NCBI GenBank assembly: GCA_029781795.1
Contig: JAKOWB010000194.1
Coordinates: 16,791-80,790, forward strand
DNA length: 64,000 bases
DNA from: Pseudomonadota bacterium
GTDB lineage: Bacteria; Pseudomonadota; Alphaproteobacteria; Kiloniellales; JACOMY01
Reading direction: 5' to 3'
This document shows positions 1-7,556 of this stretch, piece after piece. Under the pieces are notes generated by a model that searched no databases, was not told the origin of the DNA, and saw nothing but the letters and a program-made list of their open reading frames with translations. The translations under genes were made by a program, and so were the position numbers. Position 1 is the first letter of the stretch. The number at the start of each line of letters is the position of its first letter.

Positions 1-332
1 GCGTGCTGCCGACGCGCTCTGGCCGCACCGGCCAGGCTTTCACCCGCTGGGGCAGCCTCAACATCAAGAACGCGCGCCACCAGGAGGATACGCGGCCCCT
101 CGACCCCGACTGCCGCTGCGCCGCCTGCGCCGGCGGCTTCTCGCGCGCCTACCTGCACCACCTCTTCAAGGCCGGCGAGATGCTGGGGCCGATCCTGCTG
201 ACGCAGCACAACCTGACCTGCTACCAGGACCTGATGGCCGCCATGCGCGGGGCCATCGCCGAGGGCCGCTTCGCCGCCTTCCAGGCCGACTTCGCCGCCC
301 TGCAGGCGCAGGGCGACCTGCCGCCACTCTGA
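1..332 (+). CDS. tgt: Queuine tRNA-ribosyltransferase, C-terminal part (5' end outside window)
   Basis: The enzyme exchanges guanine for queuine or preQ1 at position 34 of GUN-anticodon tRNAs. Only the last ~110 residues are present, and the reading frame is open from the window edge. The zinc site typical of the family is visible: C-R-C-A-A-C, then His about 27 residues later in 'TQHNL'. The preceding 'GRTGQAF' and '[12 protein letters not shown]' stretches are also typical of the Tgt C-terminus. queG follows after 13 bp in the same direction, so both probably belong to one queuosine unit. The identification is firm; only the missing N-terminus limits it. Confidence 0.93.
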   Translation, partial: VLPTRSGRTGQAFTRWGSLNIKNARHQEDTRPLDPDCRCAACAGGFSRAYLHHLFKAGEMLGPILLTQHNLTCYQDLMAAMRGAIAEGRFAAFQADFAALQAQGDLPPL

Positions 333-345
333 TGCCCCACCGCCA

Positions 346-1455
346 ATGACCGCCGCCGACCCCAAGGCCTTGCTGCGTGCCGAGGCGCTGCGCCTGGGGT
401 TCGACGCGGTCGGCTTCGCGCCGGCGCGGCTGGCGGCGGAGACGGGCGAGCGCCTGATGCAGTTCATCGCCGCGGGGCGGCACGGCGACATGGGCTGGCT
501 GGCCGAGCGCGCCGAACAGCGCCGTTCGCCCGACGCGCTCTGGCCGGCGGCGAAGAGCGCCATCGTGGTTGCGCAGAGCTACGCGCCGGCCGGGGATCCG
601 CTCGCCAACCTGGCGCGGCCGAGCGTCGGCAACCTCTCGGTCTATGCGCGCCACCGCGACTACCACGAGCTCATCAAGGGCCGCCTGAAGCACCTGGCGC
701 AGTTCGCCGCGCGGCGCCTGGGGGGCGAGGTCAAGGTCTTCGTCGACACCGCGCCGCTGCTGGAAAAGCCGCTGGCGCAGCTGGCCGGCCTCGGCTGGCA
801 GGGCAAGCACAGCAACCTCCTGTCGCGCGACCTCGGCAACTGGTTCTTCCTCGGCAGCGTGCTGACGACGCTGGAGCTGCCGCCCGAACCACCGGCAGCG
901 GAGCACTGCGGCTCCTGCCGCGCCTGCCTCGATGCCTGCCCGACCGATGCCTTCCCGGCCCCCTTCCAGCTCGATGCGCGGCGCTGCCTCTCCTACCTCA
1001 CCATCGAACACCCGGGGCCGATCCCGACAGAGTTCCGCGCCGCCATGGGCAACCGCATCTACGGCTGCGACGACTGCCTGGCGGCCTGTCCCTGGAACCG
1101 CTTCGCCCAGGCGACGCGCGAGGCGAAGCTGGTGGCACGTGCCGACCTGCTGGCGCCGCCGCTGGCAGAGCTCGTCGCGCTCGACGACGCGGGCTTCCGG
1201 CAGCGCTTCGCCGGCTCGGCAGTGAAGCGCATTGGTCACGCTCGCTTCCTGCGCAACGTGCTGATCGCCATCGGCAACAGCGGCGAGCCTGCCCTGCTGC
1301 CGGCGGTGCTGGCCCGGCTGGATGATGCCGCGCCGCTGGTTCGCGGCGCCGCGGTCTGGGCGCTGCGGCGCCTGGCGCCGGCACAGGCGGCGGCGGAACG
1401 GTCCTTGCGCCGCGCCGGCGAGACCGACCCGGCTGTCGTTGCCGAGTGGGACTAG
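346..1455 (+). CDS. queG: Epoxyqueuosine reductase QueG
   Basis: This cobalamin- and iron-sulfur-dependent enzyme reduces epoxyqueuosine to queuosine in tRNA, the last step of queuosine synthesis. At 369 aa it has normal length. Asp134 in 'FVDTAP' matches the proposed catalytic Asp. Two ferredoxin-like clusters are seen: C188-x2-C191-x2-C194-x3-C198, and C214 plus C241-x2-C244-x3-C248 ('CDDCLAACPW'). The C-terminal ~70 residues look like a HEAT-type helical repeat ('LPAVLARLDDAAPLVRGAAV'), as in long QueG forms. It lies 13 bp after tgt. Its TAG stop shares a CTAG tetranucleotide with the stop of the opposing gene. Confidence 0.95.
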   Translation: MTAADPKALLRAEALRLGFDAVGFAPARLAAETGERLMQFIAAGRHGDMGWLAERAEQRRSPDALWPAAKSAIVVAQSYAPAGDPLANLARPSVGNLSVYARHRDYHELIKGRLKHLAQFAARRLGGEVKVFVDTAPLLEKPLAQLAGLGWQGKHSNLLSRDLGNWFFLGSVLTTLELPPEPPAAEHCGSCRACLDACPTDAFPAPFQLDARRCLSYLTIEHPGPIPTEFRAAMGNRIYGCDDCLAACPWNRFAQATREAKLVARADLLAPPLAELVALDDAGFRQRFAGSAVKRIGHARFLRNVLIAIGNSGEPALLPAVLARLDDAAPLVRGAAVWALRRLAPAQAAAERSLRRAGETDPAVVAEWD

Positions 1456-2093
1456 AACTCCAGCAGGACGCGTTGGCGCTCGCGCGGATAGAGCACGGCG
1501 AAGCAGCGTGTTTCCGGCGTCCAGGCGCGCGCCTGCCAGATGCGGTCGGTCCACCAGCCGGCCGTGCGCTGCGTCACGTGGTAGTTGGCGCCGTCGGCGA
1601 GGGACCAGGGCGAGGCGTGGCAGGCGATCGAGAGGAAGAGGAACCCGGTGGCAAAGCCAAAGAGCTCCGCCAGGACCCAGTCGACATCCTCCTCTGGCGT
1701 GAACTCCAGCACGTGCGTCGCCAGCACCGCGTCGAATCTCTGCTCCGGCAGTGCCGCGTATTGCCTCAGGGCCGGATCGAAGAAGCTGATCTGCTCCAGG
1801 CCCCAGAGGTCCTGCAGACCTTCGTCCCGCCTGCCATCGGGATGGCTGGCGCGGGTCCCGCTATAGGCCTTCGCCTTGCCGCAGCCGTAGTCCAGCAAGC
1901 TGCGCGGGCGGAAGCGCACGCAGAGCTGGCGCACCACTTCGAGATGGGGCACGAGGCCCCGTCCGTCGAAGACCTTCTCTGCCGGGATGCCGTTCGCCAG
2001 GTCGCCGTTCAGGTGCATGTCCGCATAGGCGGACATGAGCCGGTGGAAGCTGTCGCTGGGTGCGGGTTGTGGCGGCTGCAGTCTCGCCTGCAT
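1452..2093 (-). CDS. Class I SAM-dependent methyltransferase, substrate unknown
   Basis: About 213 aa from the ATG at 2093; the frame stays open to a TTG at 2153, so the start is uncertain. A glycine-rich motif I ('LLDYGCGKAKAY', near residue 66) follows a strand-turn region, and 'FDAVLATHVLEF' fits motif IV of the Rossmann methyltransferase fold. The C-terminal half is rich in Trp and aromatics ('TAGWWTDRIWQARAW'). Nothing in the sequence names a substrate. It is convergent with queG, and the stops interlock in a CTAG. Similar proteins occur beside sugar or lipid modification genes, but no such context exists here. Confidence 0.7.
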   Translation of the reverse strand: MQARLQPPQPAPSDSFHRLMSAYADMHLNGDLANGIPAEKVFDGRGLVPHLEVVRQLCVRFRPRSLLDYGCGKAKAYSGTRASHPDGRRDEGLQDLWGLEQISFFDPALRQYAALPEQRFDAVLATHVLEFTPEEDVDWVLAELFGFATGFLFLSIACHASPWSLADGANYHVTQRTAGWWTDRIWQARAWTPETRCFAVLYPRERQRVLLEF

Positions 2094-2179
2094 CTCGACT
2101 CGCGTCGCGGTCAAAGGGATCGACAGTCTGCAGGGCCGCCATCGCGGCGCCAACCTGATGACTTGGATATGCGACCGGC

Positions 2180-2193
2180 GGCTGTAGACAGCC
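2180..2193. promoter_or_regulatory. 14-bp palindrome upstream of the twin-DLFG cassette
   Basis: GGCTGT-AG-ACAGCC is a perfect inverted repeat in the ~180-bp divergent gap between the methyltransferase and the first cassette gene. It could be an operator. No convincing -35/-10 pair was found next to it, so function is only a guess. Confidence 0.25.
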
Positions 2194-2275
2194 CTTTGCC
2201 TGCGTGGGAAACTTCAGTTCGCCGGAGCGGGCAGTGTGTCCGTGATGCGGCTCTCGTGTCGGTCACGACAACCTG

Positions 2276-3052
2276 ATGCGCCAAGAGGCTGCCCTACGCG
2301 TTGACGACCTGACCTCGGCGAGCAGTCTGCCGCTGAGCCGCGTGGAGCTTGCCGCCTTGGCGGCGGCGAATCCTGGACCTGTGCCAGACACCGGCCTTCC
2401 GCCCGATCCGGCGACGGCGGCCAGCCCGGCCGTGGCCGAGTTGCTGGCGCTGATCCGGCAGGGCTACGCCGAGCCGCCGGCAACCGAGGAAGCGCAACCC
2501 CAGGCGTCGGGCGAAGCGCATCAGGTACTCGCGCTGGGTCCGGACACCCATGATCCGGCCTCGCTGCCTGAAGCTACTCACTACAGCATCGAACTCCTGG
2601 CCACGCCCCAGTCGCCGGTCCTGTCATTGGATGACCAGGATCTCTTCGGCCAGGGCCTGCCGGTTGCGCCGCAGTCGGTCGACCAGGGCGCGACGGGGGA
2701 TTTTTTCCATGGCTTCCAGGTCGATCTCTTCGGCCAGCAGCCACCCGTCGGGACAACCCTGGAGGCCGGACTGGACCCCGGCCTGCCGCCGCTCGTCGAG
2801 CCTACGCTCTCTGCGGGCCTCGTCACGATGTACGAGGGCCGTAGCGTGTTCGAGCTTACCCCCGAGCTCGCGGCGACGCTGCTGGACGAGCAGGGCAACC
2901 TGCTGGTTGTCGGCGATGGCGACGACGTCGTCGTGCTTGGCAGCGGCTGGAATGCGACCGACGCGAACGGTAGCAGCGACTACGCCTACTACCTCAACGG
3001 CGATGCCGGCATCACGGTAGCCATCAAGGGCGCCGACGTCATCTTCGTCTAG
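2276..3052 (+). CDS. Twin-DLFG protein A, unrecognised family with C-terminal GDGDD module
   Basis: A 258-aa acidic, Pro/Ala-rich protein I cannot assign. Residues 1-110 are low-complexity with short helical patches and no signal peptide. Two near-identical motifs follow: 'LDDQDLFGQG' (DLFG at 122-125) and 'FQVDLFGQQ' (DLFG at 150-153). Residues ~185-258 form a module with 'LLVVGDGDDVVVLGSGW', then 'YAYYLNGDAG' and a C-terminal beta-like 'VAIKGADVIFV'. That pattern (L-x-I-x-GDxxD-x-V-x-L-x2-G-W...Y..Y..G...V) resembles the terminal module of RTX/cadherin-type type I-secreted proteins. The next two genes are paralogues. No clear Shine-Dalgarno precedes the ATG, so the start is moderately certain. 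Confidence 0.6.
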   Translation: MRQEAALRVDDLTSASSLPLSRVELAALAAANPGPVPDTGLPPDPATAASPAVAELLALIRQGYAEPPATEEAQPQASGEAHQVLALGPDTHDPASLPEATHYSIELLATPQSPVLSLDDQDLFGQGLPVAPQSVDQGATGDFFHGFQVDLFGQQPPVGTTLEAGLDPGLPPLVEPTLSAGLVTMYEGRSVFELTPELAATLLDEQGNLLVVGDGDDVVVLGSGWNATDANGSSDYAYYLNGDAGITVAIKGADVIFV

Positions 3053-3109
3053 GGTTGGCCGCCAAGGCCGATGGCGGCGACTTGATCAAAAGTCCCGCGC
3101 GGGTGTCGC

Positions 3110-3150
3110 TGGATGGACAGCATAATATTTTATTGTCATTCTTCCATCCT
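3110..3150. promoter_or_regulatory. AT-rich island between cassette genes A and B, possible promoter
   Basis: The gap between the first two cassette genes holds an unusually AT-rich run, including ATAATATTTTATTGT near 3122, in an otherwise GC-rich window. This is compatible with a -10 region or a silencer-type binding patch. No -35 with proper spacing is obvious; the TTGATC at 3082 lies too far upstream. Confidence 0.3.
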
Positions 3151-3196
3151 GCGTTCCATAGCGGGACGCGGACCCACCTAGGGATCCGTTCCGGCC

Positions 3197-4105
3197 ATGC
3201 GGCAGGTCAAGATCGACGGTGCGAGCGAGCAGGCGGCCGTGACGGCGGCGGCCTCTCCGGCTGCGCGTCTGGCCGCGCCGGAAGATCTGCTGGCTGCACA
3301 GCTTCTGGCCGAGCAGTTCGCCGCGGTACCGCGGGATCTCCCGGTGCCCCTGCCGGACTCTCTGGACGCTGGCCCGCCCGCCGCGGCGCCACCGTCCGGT
3401 GGCGAGGTCGACGCCTCGAGCGTCGTTGCCTGGCAGGCGGCCATCGAGCAACTCCTGCAGCTCATCGGCCCGGACTCCGTCAGCGGCCTGCTCGGCGGTG
3501 CCCAGCCGCCGACGCCGTCCAGCTACGTCGCGGTTCCGGATGCCGCTGCCGTCCCTCCCGGCGAGGCGCCGCCCCTGACCGAGACGACGCCGGCGCCCTC
3601 GTTTGTGATCGAGGCGCTGCCGGGCAGCGATCAGCCCCTGCTTTCGCTTGATGAGAGCGATCTCTTTGGTGCTGGCGACGAGCAGGGATCGGTTCGGCTC
3701 CTGTCCGTTGGTCCTGGCGCATCGCAGCCACTTTTCAATGGGATGGACAGCGATCTTTTCGGTCCAGGTCAGATGGAGGGACCGATCAAGATCGCGGTCG
3801 AGGGTGTCGGCGGCGTGCAGGGACCCACGGTCGGGCCGGTGTCGCCAGATCAGAAGCCGCCGCCAAGCGGCGACGGCTATCTCAGCCTCCTGGACGGGCC
3901 GCACGAGGTCAAGCTGACCGTGGACGGTGCCAAGAGCCTGGCCGACGCGTCCGGCAGCCTGTCGATCGAAGGCGATGGCGACGACCACGTCTACCTCAGT
4001 GGCGACTGGGTCTATTTCGGCGCGGCAAAGAGCGCGACCTACTACGCGGACTCGACGGGCACCGTGAACCTGGTCATCCACAATACCGAGGTGGTGCTGG
4101 TCTAG
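3197..4105 (+). CDS. Twin-DLFG protein B, paralogue of A with the same C-terminal module
   Basis: A 302-aa protein, not recognised. It repeats the plan of its neighbour: a Pro/Ala-rich N-terminal half, then 'LSLDESDLFGAG' (DLFG 155-158) and 'NGMDSDLFGPG' (DLFG 186-189). It ends in the module 'GSLSIEGDGDDHVYLSGDW ... YYADSTG ... LVIHNTEVVLV' (residues ~232-302). Both A and B begin Met-Arg-Gln. The two share little outside these motifs, so duplication is old or divergence fast. There is no signal peptide or membrane segment. By inference it could be a type I secretion substrate or an assembly/anchor protein; no secretion genes lie in the window. A strong hairpin directly follows the stop. Confidence 0.62.
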   Translation: MRQVKIDGASEQAAVTAAASPAARLAAPEDLLAAQLLAEQFAAVPRDLPVPLPDSLDAGPPAAAPPSGGEVDASSVVAWQAAIEQLLQLIGPDSVSGLLGGAQPPTPSSYVAVPDAAAVPPGEAPPLTETTPAPSFVIEALPGSDQPLLSLDESDLFGAGDEQGSVRLLSVGPGASQPLFNGMDSDLFGPGQMEGPIKIAVEGVGGVQGPTVGPVSPDQKPPPSGDGYLSLLDGPHEVKLTVDGAKSLADASGSLSIEGDGDDHVYLSGDWVYFGAAKSATYYADSTGTVNLVIHNTEVVLV

Positions 4106-4132
4106 GCGGGCCGAGCCGCGCCGGCGCCCGCC
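4105..4132 (+). terminator. Hairpin after cassette gene B
   Basis: GGCGGGC (4105-4111) pairs perfectly with GCCCGCC (4126-4132) across a 14-nt loop. It starts on the last base of the stop codon of gene B. There is no T-run after it, so it may act as a weak terminator or an mRNA 3'-end stabiliser. Confidence 0.4.
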
Positions 4133-4236
4133 CGGCAGGCCCTGGACAGTCGTTCCACTTCTTGAGACACTGCCGTCTAACGCGTTATGGCGCGGCCGGG
4201 TGGTGGCGGAAGCTCGGCCGTTTGGGGTGCCAACGG

Positions 4237-4992
4237 ATGGATCAATTCATCGAGCTGGCGGATCAGCGTCTTCATCCCTCTCCTGCGGACGGGATCGGTA
4301 GCGCGCGCACGGTGGCTCCGCCGATAGCCGGCGGCGGTTCGGCGCTGATGGCCGACCTGCCCGCGCTGTTGCTGGCTGTTCTGCCGCTGGTGCAGGCGAT
4401 CGACTGGCTCGAAAGCGCGTCTGCCAGCACGATCCAGACCCTGGCGGCCTTGAGCGGCCCCGCCGTCGACCAGACGCCGGTTCCTGTCGAGGTGCCTTCG
4501 CTGCCGGCGCCGCTGCTGACCGAGCAGATGATCGAACAGGCCCTGTCCAGCGTCGACAGCACGGCGCATCACACGGCCGGCAGCGCATTGGTTTATGCTG
4601 CCGACATCCAGCCGCTGAGCCTGACCATCGCCGTCGAAGACCTCTTTTCCGACGCCGGCGCGCTCTCCGAGGTGACGCCTCGGGTGGCGACCACGAGTTT
4701 CGTCGCCAACGTCGAGAACGACATCTTCGGGCGCGAGATGAACGTGGCCGAGACGCCGCTGTACGAGCCGGGAAAGAGCTCGGGCGGACCGTCGGCCGGT
4801 GTCTTGCCGGTCGACGAAACCAGCGGATCGAACACCGATCCGGCCGGCGGCGGAACCGACTCGACGGCGTCCAGCAATGGCGACAGCACCAGCGGTCTCG
4901 TCGCCTATGGCGATCAACAGGGGCCGGCGACTTTCCTGCTGGTCGACAACGCGCCCGATCCGCTGCCGAAGACCAGCGACATCATTCCCTGA
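4237..4992 (+). CDS. Twin-DLFG protein C, third cassette member lacking the GDGDD module
   Basis: About 251 aa from ATG 4237; the frame is open upstream to a TTG at 4162, so the start is uncertain. A hydrophobic stretch near residues 38-55 ('ALLLAVLPLVQAI') could be a helix. Two degenerate versions of the family motif are present, 'IAVEDLFSD' and 'NVENDIFGRE', 27 residues apart, similar to the 28 and 31 residues in proteins A and B. The tail is Gly/Ser/Thr/Asp-rich ('GGGTDSTASSNGDSTSG') and ends 'PLPKTSDIIP' with no GDGDD module. Function unknown. Motif spacing and tandem position make common ancestry with A and B likely, though overall identity looks low. Confidence 0.55.
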   Translation: MDQFIELADQRLHPSPADGIGSARTVAPPIAGGGSALMADLPALLLAVLPLVQAIDWLESASASTIQTLAALSGPAVDQTPVPVEVPSLPAPLLTEQMIEQALSSVDSTAHHTAGSALVYAADIQPLSLTIAVEDLFSDAGALSEVTPRVATTSFVANVENDIFGREMNVAETPLYEPGKSSGGPSAGVLPVDETSGSNTDPAGGGTDSTASSNGDSTSGLVAYGDQQGPATFLLVDNAPDPLPKTSDIIP

Positions 4993-5052
4993 TCGCTTGC
5001 CCTATCCCAGGCCCGGTGCCTTGCGGCAGAGTGGCCGCGAGGTGATGAACCC

Positions 5053-5394
5053 ATGGACGACGACCGGCTGCCGACACATCTCTGGGTGATGGCCGAAGTA
5101 CGCCGCTGCCTGGCCGAGAACATCCCCGTGGTGGTCGCCCGCAAGGGCGAGCGCATGGGTGGCGGCCTGCTGGTCAAGCTGAACCTGCTGGAGCAGGGTT
5201 GCCGCGTGCTGACCCAGACGCGCGACCTGGAGGGACGGCCGGCCTGGATGCCGGCGCTCAGCGGCAAGCTGGTGTCCGACGCCGAGGCCGACGAGTACAT
5301 CGCCCGCGCGGTGAAGCGCGACCCCGATCTCTGGGTGGTGGAGGTGGAGGATCGGCAGGGCCGCAACCCCTTCCCCGGCAAGGTCCTGGCGTGA
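5053..5394 (+). CDS. DUF1491 family protein
   Basis: 113 aa, matching the small alphaproteobacterial DUF1491 family in length and in features such as '[14 protein letters not shown]' at the start, '[15 protein letters not shown]', and a C-terminal '[20 protein letters not shown]'. Function is unknown. A GAGGTG stretch about 9 bp upstream supports the ATG. The stop overlaps the GTG start of the next gene (GTGA), implying translational coupling with the YcgN-like protein; the pairing suggests shared expression but not a defined role. Confidence 0.85.
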   Translation: MDDDRLPTHLWVMAEVRRCLAENIPVVVARKGERMGGGLLVKLNLLEQGCRVLTQTRDLEGRPAWMPALSGKLVSDAEADEYIARAVKRDPDLWVVEVEDRQGRNPFPGKVLA

Positions 5395-5834
5395 TCGACG
5401 AACCCTTCTGGCGCGCCAAGCGGCTGGACCAGATGAGCAAGGCCGAGTGGGAATCGCTCTGCGACGGCTGCGGGCGCTGCTGCCTGCTGAAGCTGGCCGA
5501 CGAGGGCAGCGACCGGGTCGACTACACCGACGTGGCCTGCCGGCTGCTCGACCTCGGCACCTGCCGCTGCAGCGACTATCCCAACCGTCGGCGCAAGGTG
5601 CGCGACTGCGTGCAACTGACACCGGCGAAGCTGGAGCAGCTCACCTGGATGCCCTCGACCTGCGCCTATCGCCTGCTGCACGAGGGACGCGAGCTCTACT
5701 GGTGGCACCCCCTGGTCTCCGGCGACCCGGCGACGGTGGTGGAGGCCGGCATCTCGGTCGCCGGCCGCGTGGTGTCCGAGCGGCAGGTCAGGGATGAGGA
5801 ACTCGAGGACCACATCGTCGAGTGGCCGCGCTAG
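5391..5834 (+). CDS. YcgN-family (UPF0260) cysteine-cluster protein
   Basis: 147 aa from a GTG start that overlaps the previous stop by 4 bp. The N-terminus carries 'CDGCGRCC' (C24-x2-C27-x2-C30-C31), with further cysteines in '[13 protein letters not shown]' and 'VRDC'. This is the arrangement of the YcgN/YkgJ-type putative metal-binding cysteine clusters. '[16 protein letters not shown]' is also typical of the family start. The biochemical role is not known; metal or iron-sulfur binding is a family-level inference. Confidence 0.88.
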   Translation: MIDEPFWRAKRLDQMSKAEWESLCDGCGRCCLLKLADEGSDRVDYTDVACRLLDLGTCRCSDYPNRRRKVRDCVQLTPAKLEQLTWMPSTCAYRLLHEGRELYWWHPLVSGDPATVVEAGISVAGRVVSERQVRDEELEDHIVEWPR

Positions 5835-5865
5835 CAAGAAGCGCGCAACGGATCGGGGGAGAGCG

Positions 5866-7152
5866 GTGAGCGACGACCTGAAGACCACGCCTTACTGGTG
5901 GGAGGCCGCGCCGCGCCTCGACCGCCCCGCGGCCCCGCCGGCCGAGGTCGAGGTCGCCATCGTCGGCGGCGGCTTCACCGGCATGAGCGCCGCGCTGACC
6001 CTGGCGCGCGCCGGCCGCAAGGTCGCTGTACTGGAAGCCCAGCGCCCGGGCGAGGGTGCCTCCAGCCGCAACGGCGGCATGATCGGCTCTGGCCACCGCG
6101 TCGGCTTCGCCGATGCCAGCAGGCAGTACGGCGTCGAGATGGCGCGCGAGCTGCTGCGCGAGGGGCTGAATGCCCTGGCCTATACCACCGGCCTGATCGA
6201 GCAGGACAGGATCGACTGCGACTTCGTGCGCTGCGGCCGCTTCCGCGGTGCCTGGAGCCAGGCGCACTACGACTCCATGGCCGGCGAGCTGGAGACCCTT
6301 CGGCGCGAGACCGGCCTCGAATCCTACCTCGTGCCCAAGGGCGAGGTGCCGCGCGAGGTGGCGACCGACAAGTACCAGGGCGGCTGCGTCTTCCCGCAGC
6401 ATGGCGGCCTCCACCCCGGCAAGCTGCACAACGGCCTTGCCCTGCTGGCGGAAAAGGCCGGCGCGACCCTGCATGGTCTCTGCCCGGTGACGCGGATCGA
6501 GAAGGCGGGCGAGCGTCATCGCCTGACCACGCCGCGCGGCCAGGTGCTGGCCGACCAGGTGATCGTCGCCACCAACGGCTACACCCGGCCGGGCACGCCC
6601 TACTTCGCCCGCCGCATCATCCCGGTCGCCAGCTTCCTGGTCGCGACCGAGGAGATCGGCGAGAACCGCGTGCGCGCGCTGATCCCCGGCGGGCGCATGA
6701 TCGTCGAGACGCGCTCGCGCCACTGCTACTACCGCGCTTCACCCGACGGGAAGCGCATCGTGCTGGGCGCCCGCCCGGCGCTGCGCCCGGTGCCGGCCGC
6801 GGGCACCGTGCCGGTGATGCGCCGCCTGCTGGAGGACCTCTTCCCCGACCTCAAGGGCGTTGGCATCACCCACGCCTGGAACGGCCTGACCGGCATGAGC
6901 AAGGACCACCTGCCGCACCTGGGAAAAGTCGACGGGCTCTGGTTCGCGCTGGGCTATTCCGGCTCGGGCGTCGCCATGGCGCCCTATCTCGGGCACAAGA
7001 TCGCGCTGCAGGTGCTGGGCGATCCGGCCGGCCGCTCGCCCTTCGACCGCACCAGCCACCCGGCGGTGCCCTTCTACAACGGCCGGCCCTGGTTCCTGCG
7101 TTTCCTGGAGCCCTGGTGGCGCTGGAAGGACTGGCGCGAGGGCTCGGTCTAG
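5866..7152 (+). CDS. FAD-dependent amine/amino-acid oxidoreductase (DAO family, PuuB/DadA-like)
   Basis: 428 aa from a GTG at 5866 with a good upstream GGGGAGAG ribosome site. The dinucleotide-binding motif 'VAIVGGGFTGMSAALTLA' lies at residues ~30-47, followed by 'GASSRNGGMIGSG', the pattern of gamma-glutamylputrescine oxidase and related oxidases. A late 'GYSGSGVAMAPYLG' closes the FAD site. The family oxidises secondary or primary amines (gamma-glutamylputrescine, sarcosine, D-amino acids) to imine plus peroxide or quinol. Polyamine-type transport and aminotransferase genes elsewhere in the window make a polyamine substrate attractive but unproven. Its stop interlocks with the opposing cupin gene in a shared CTAG. 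Confidence 0.85.
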   Translation: MSDDLKTTPYWWEAAPRLDRPAAPPAEVEVAIVGGGFTGMSAALTLARAGRKVAVLEAQRPGEGASSRNGGMIGSGHRVGFADASRQYGVEMARELLREGLNALAYTTGLIEQDRIDCDFVRCGRFRGAWSQAHYDSMAGELETLRRETGLESYLVPKGEVPREVATDKYQGGCVFPQHGGLHPGKLHNGLALLAEKAGATLHGLCPVTRIEKAGERHRLTTPRGQVLADQVIVATNGYTRPGTPYFARRIIPVASFLVATEEIGENRVRALIPGGRMIVETRSRHCYYRASPDGKRIVLGARPALRPVPAAGTVPVMRRLLEDLFPDLKGVGITHAWNGLTGMSKDHLPHLGKVDGLWFALGYSGSGVAMAPYLGHKIALQVLGDPAGRSPFDRTSHPAVPFYNGRPWFLRFLEPWWRWKDWREGSV

Positions 7153-7556
7153 GCGCCGAAGTCGCTCACCTGCTCGCCCTCGCCGAGGCGGCGGTTGAGG
7201 CAGCGCAGGAAGACCAGCAGCAGGCAGCCTTTCGGCGAATGGCTCCAGTGTTTCGTGCCGGGCTGGTAGCTGACGAAGTCGCCGGCCTTGAAGACGCGCC
7301 CGTCGTGGTCCACGAACTCGCCCTCGACCACCAGGAACTCCTCGGTCAGGGGATGCTCGTGCGGGCTCGAGGCGGCGCCCGGCTCGTAGTAGGCGTAGTA
7401 GGTCGCCTCGCCGGTCTCGCGGTTGTCGGTGATGGGATGCCACTGCACGCCGGGCTGCGGCGGCCCGTAGCGGTCGAAGGGGCGGAGCTGCAGGCTGTCC
7501 TGCGAGATCACGCGGCGGGCGGGCAGGGCGGTGGCTGTGCTGTCGGGCATGGTCAT
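7149..7556 (-). CDS. Single-domain cupin protein
   Basis: 135 aa. Cupin motif 1 reads 'SSPHEHPLTEEFLVVEGEF' and motif 2 'FVSYQPGTKHWSHSPKG', giving the His/Glu/His metal-binding set of small ChrR-like or sugar-binding cupins. No substrate can be named. It overlaps the upstream nitrilase gene by 4 bp (ATGA), so both are co-translated on the minus strand; an alternative ATG lies 6 bp downstream. Its 3' end meets the flavoprotein gene in CTAG. Confidence 0.85.
   Translation of the reverse strand: MTMPDSTATALPARRVISQDSLQLRPFDRYGPPQPGVQWHPITDNRETGEATYYAYYEPGAASSPHEHPLTEEFLVVEGEFVDHDGRVFKAGDFVSYQPGTKHWSHSPKGCLLLVFLRCLNRRLGEGEQVSDFGA

Noticed and set aside
3082..3095. TTGATCAAAAGTC as an FNR box
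   Set aside because: The two half-sites do not have the required 4-bp spacing; only one half-site matches.
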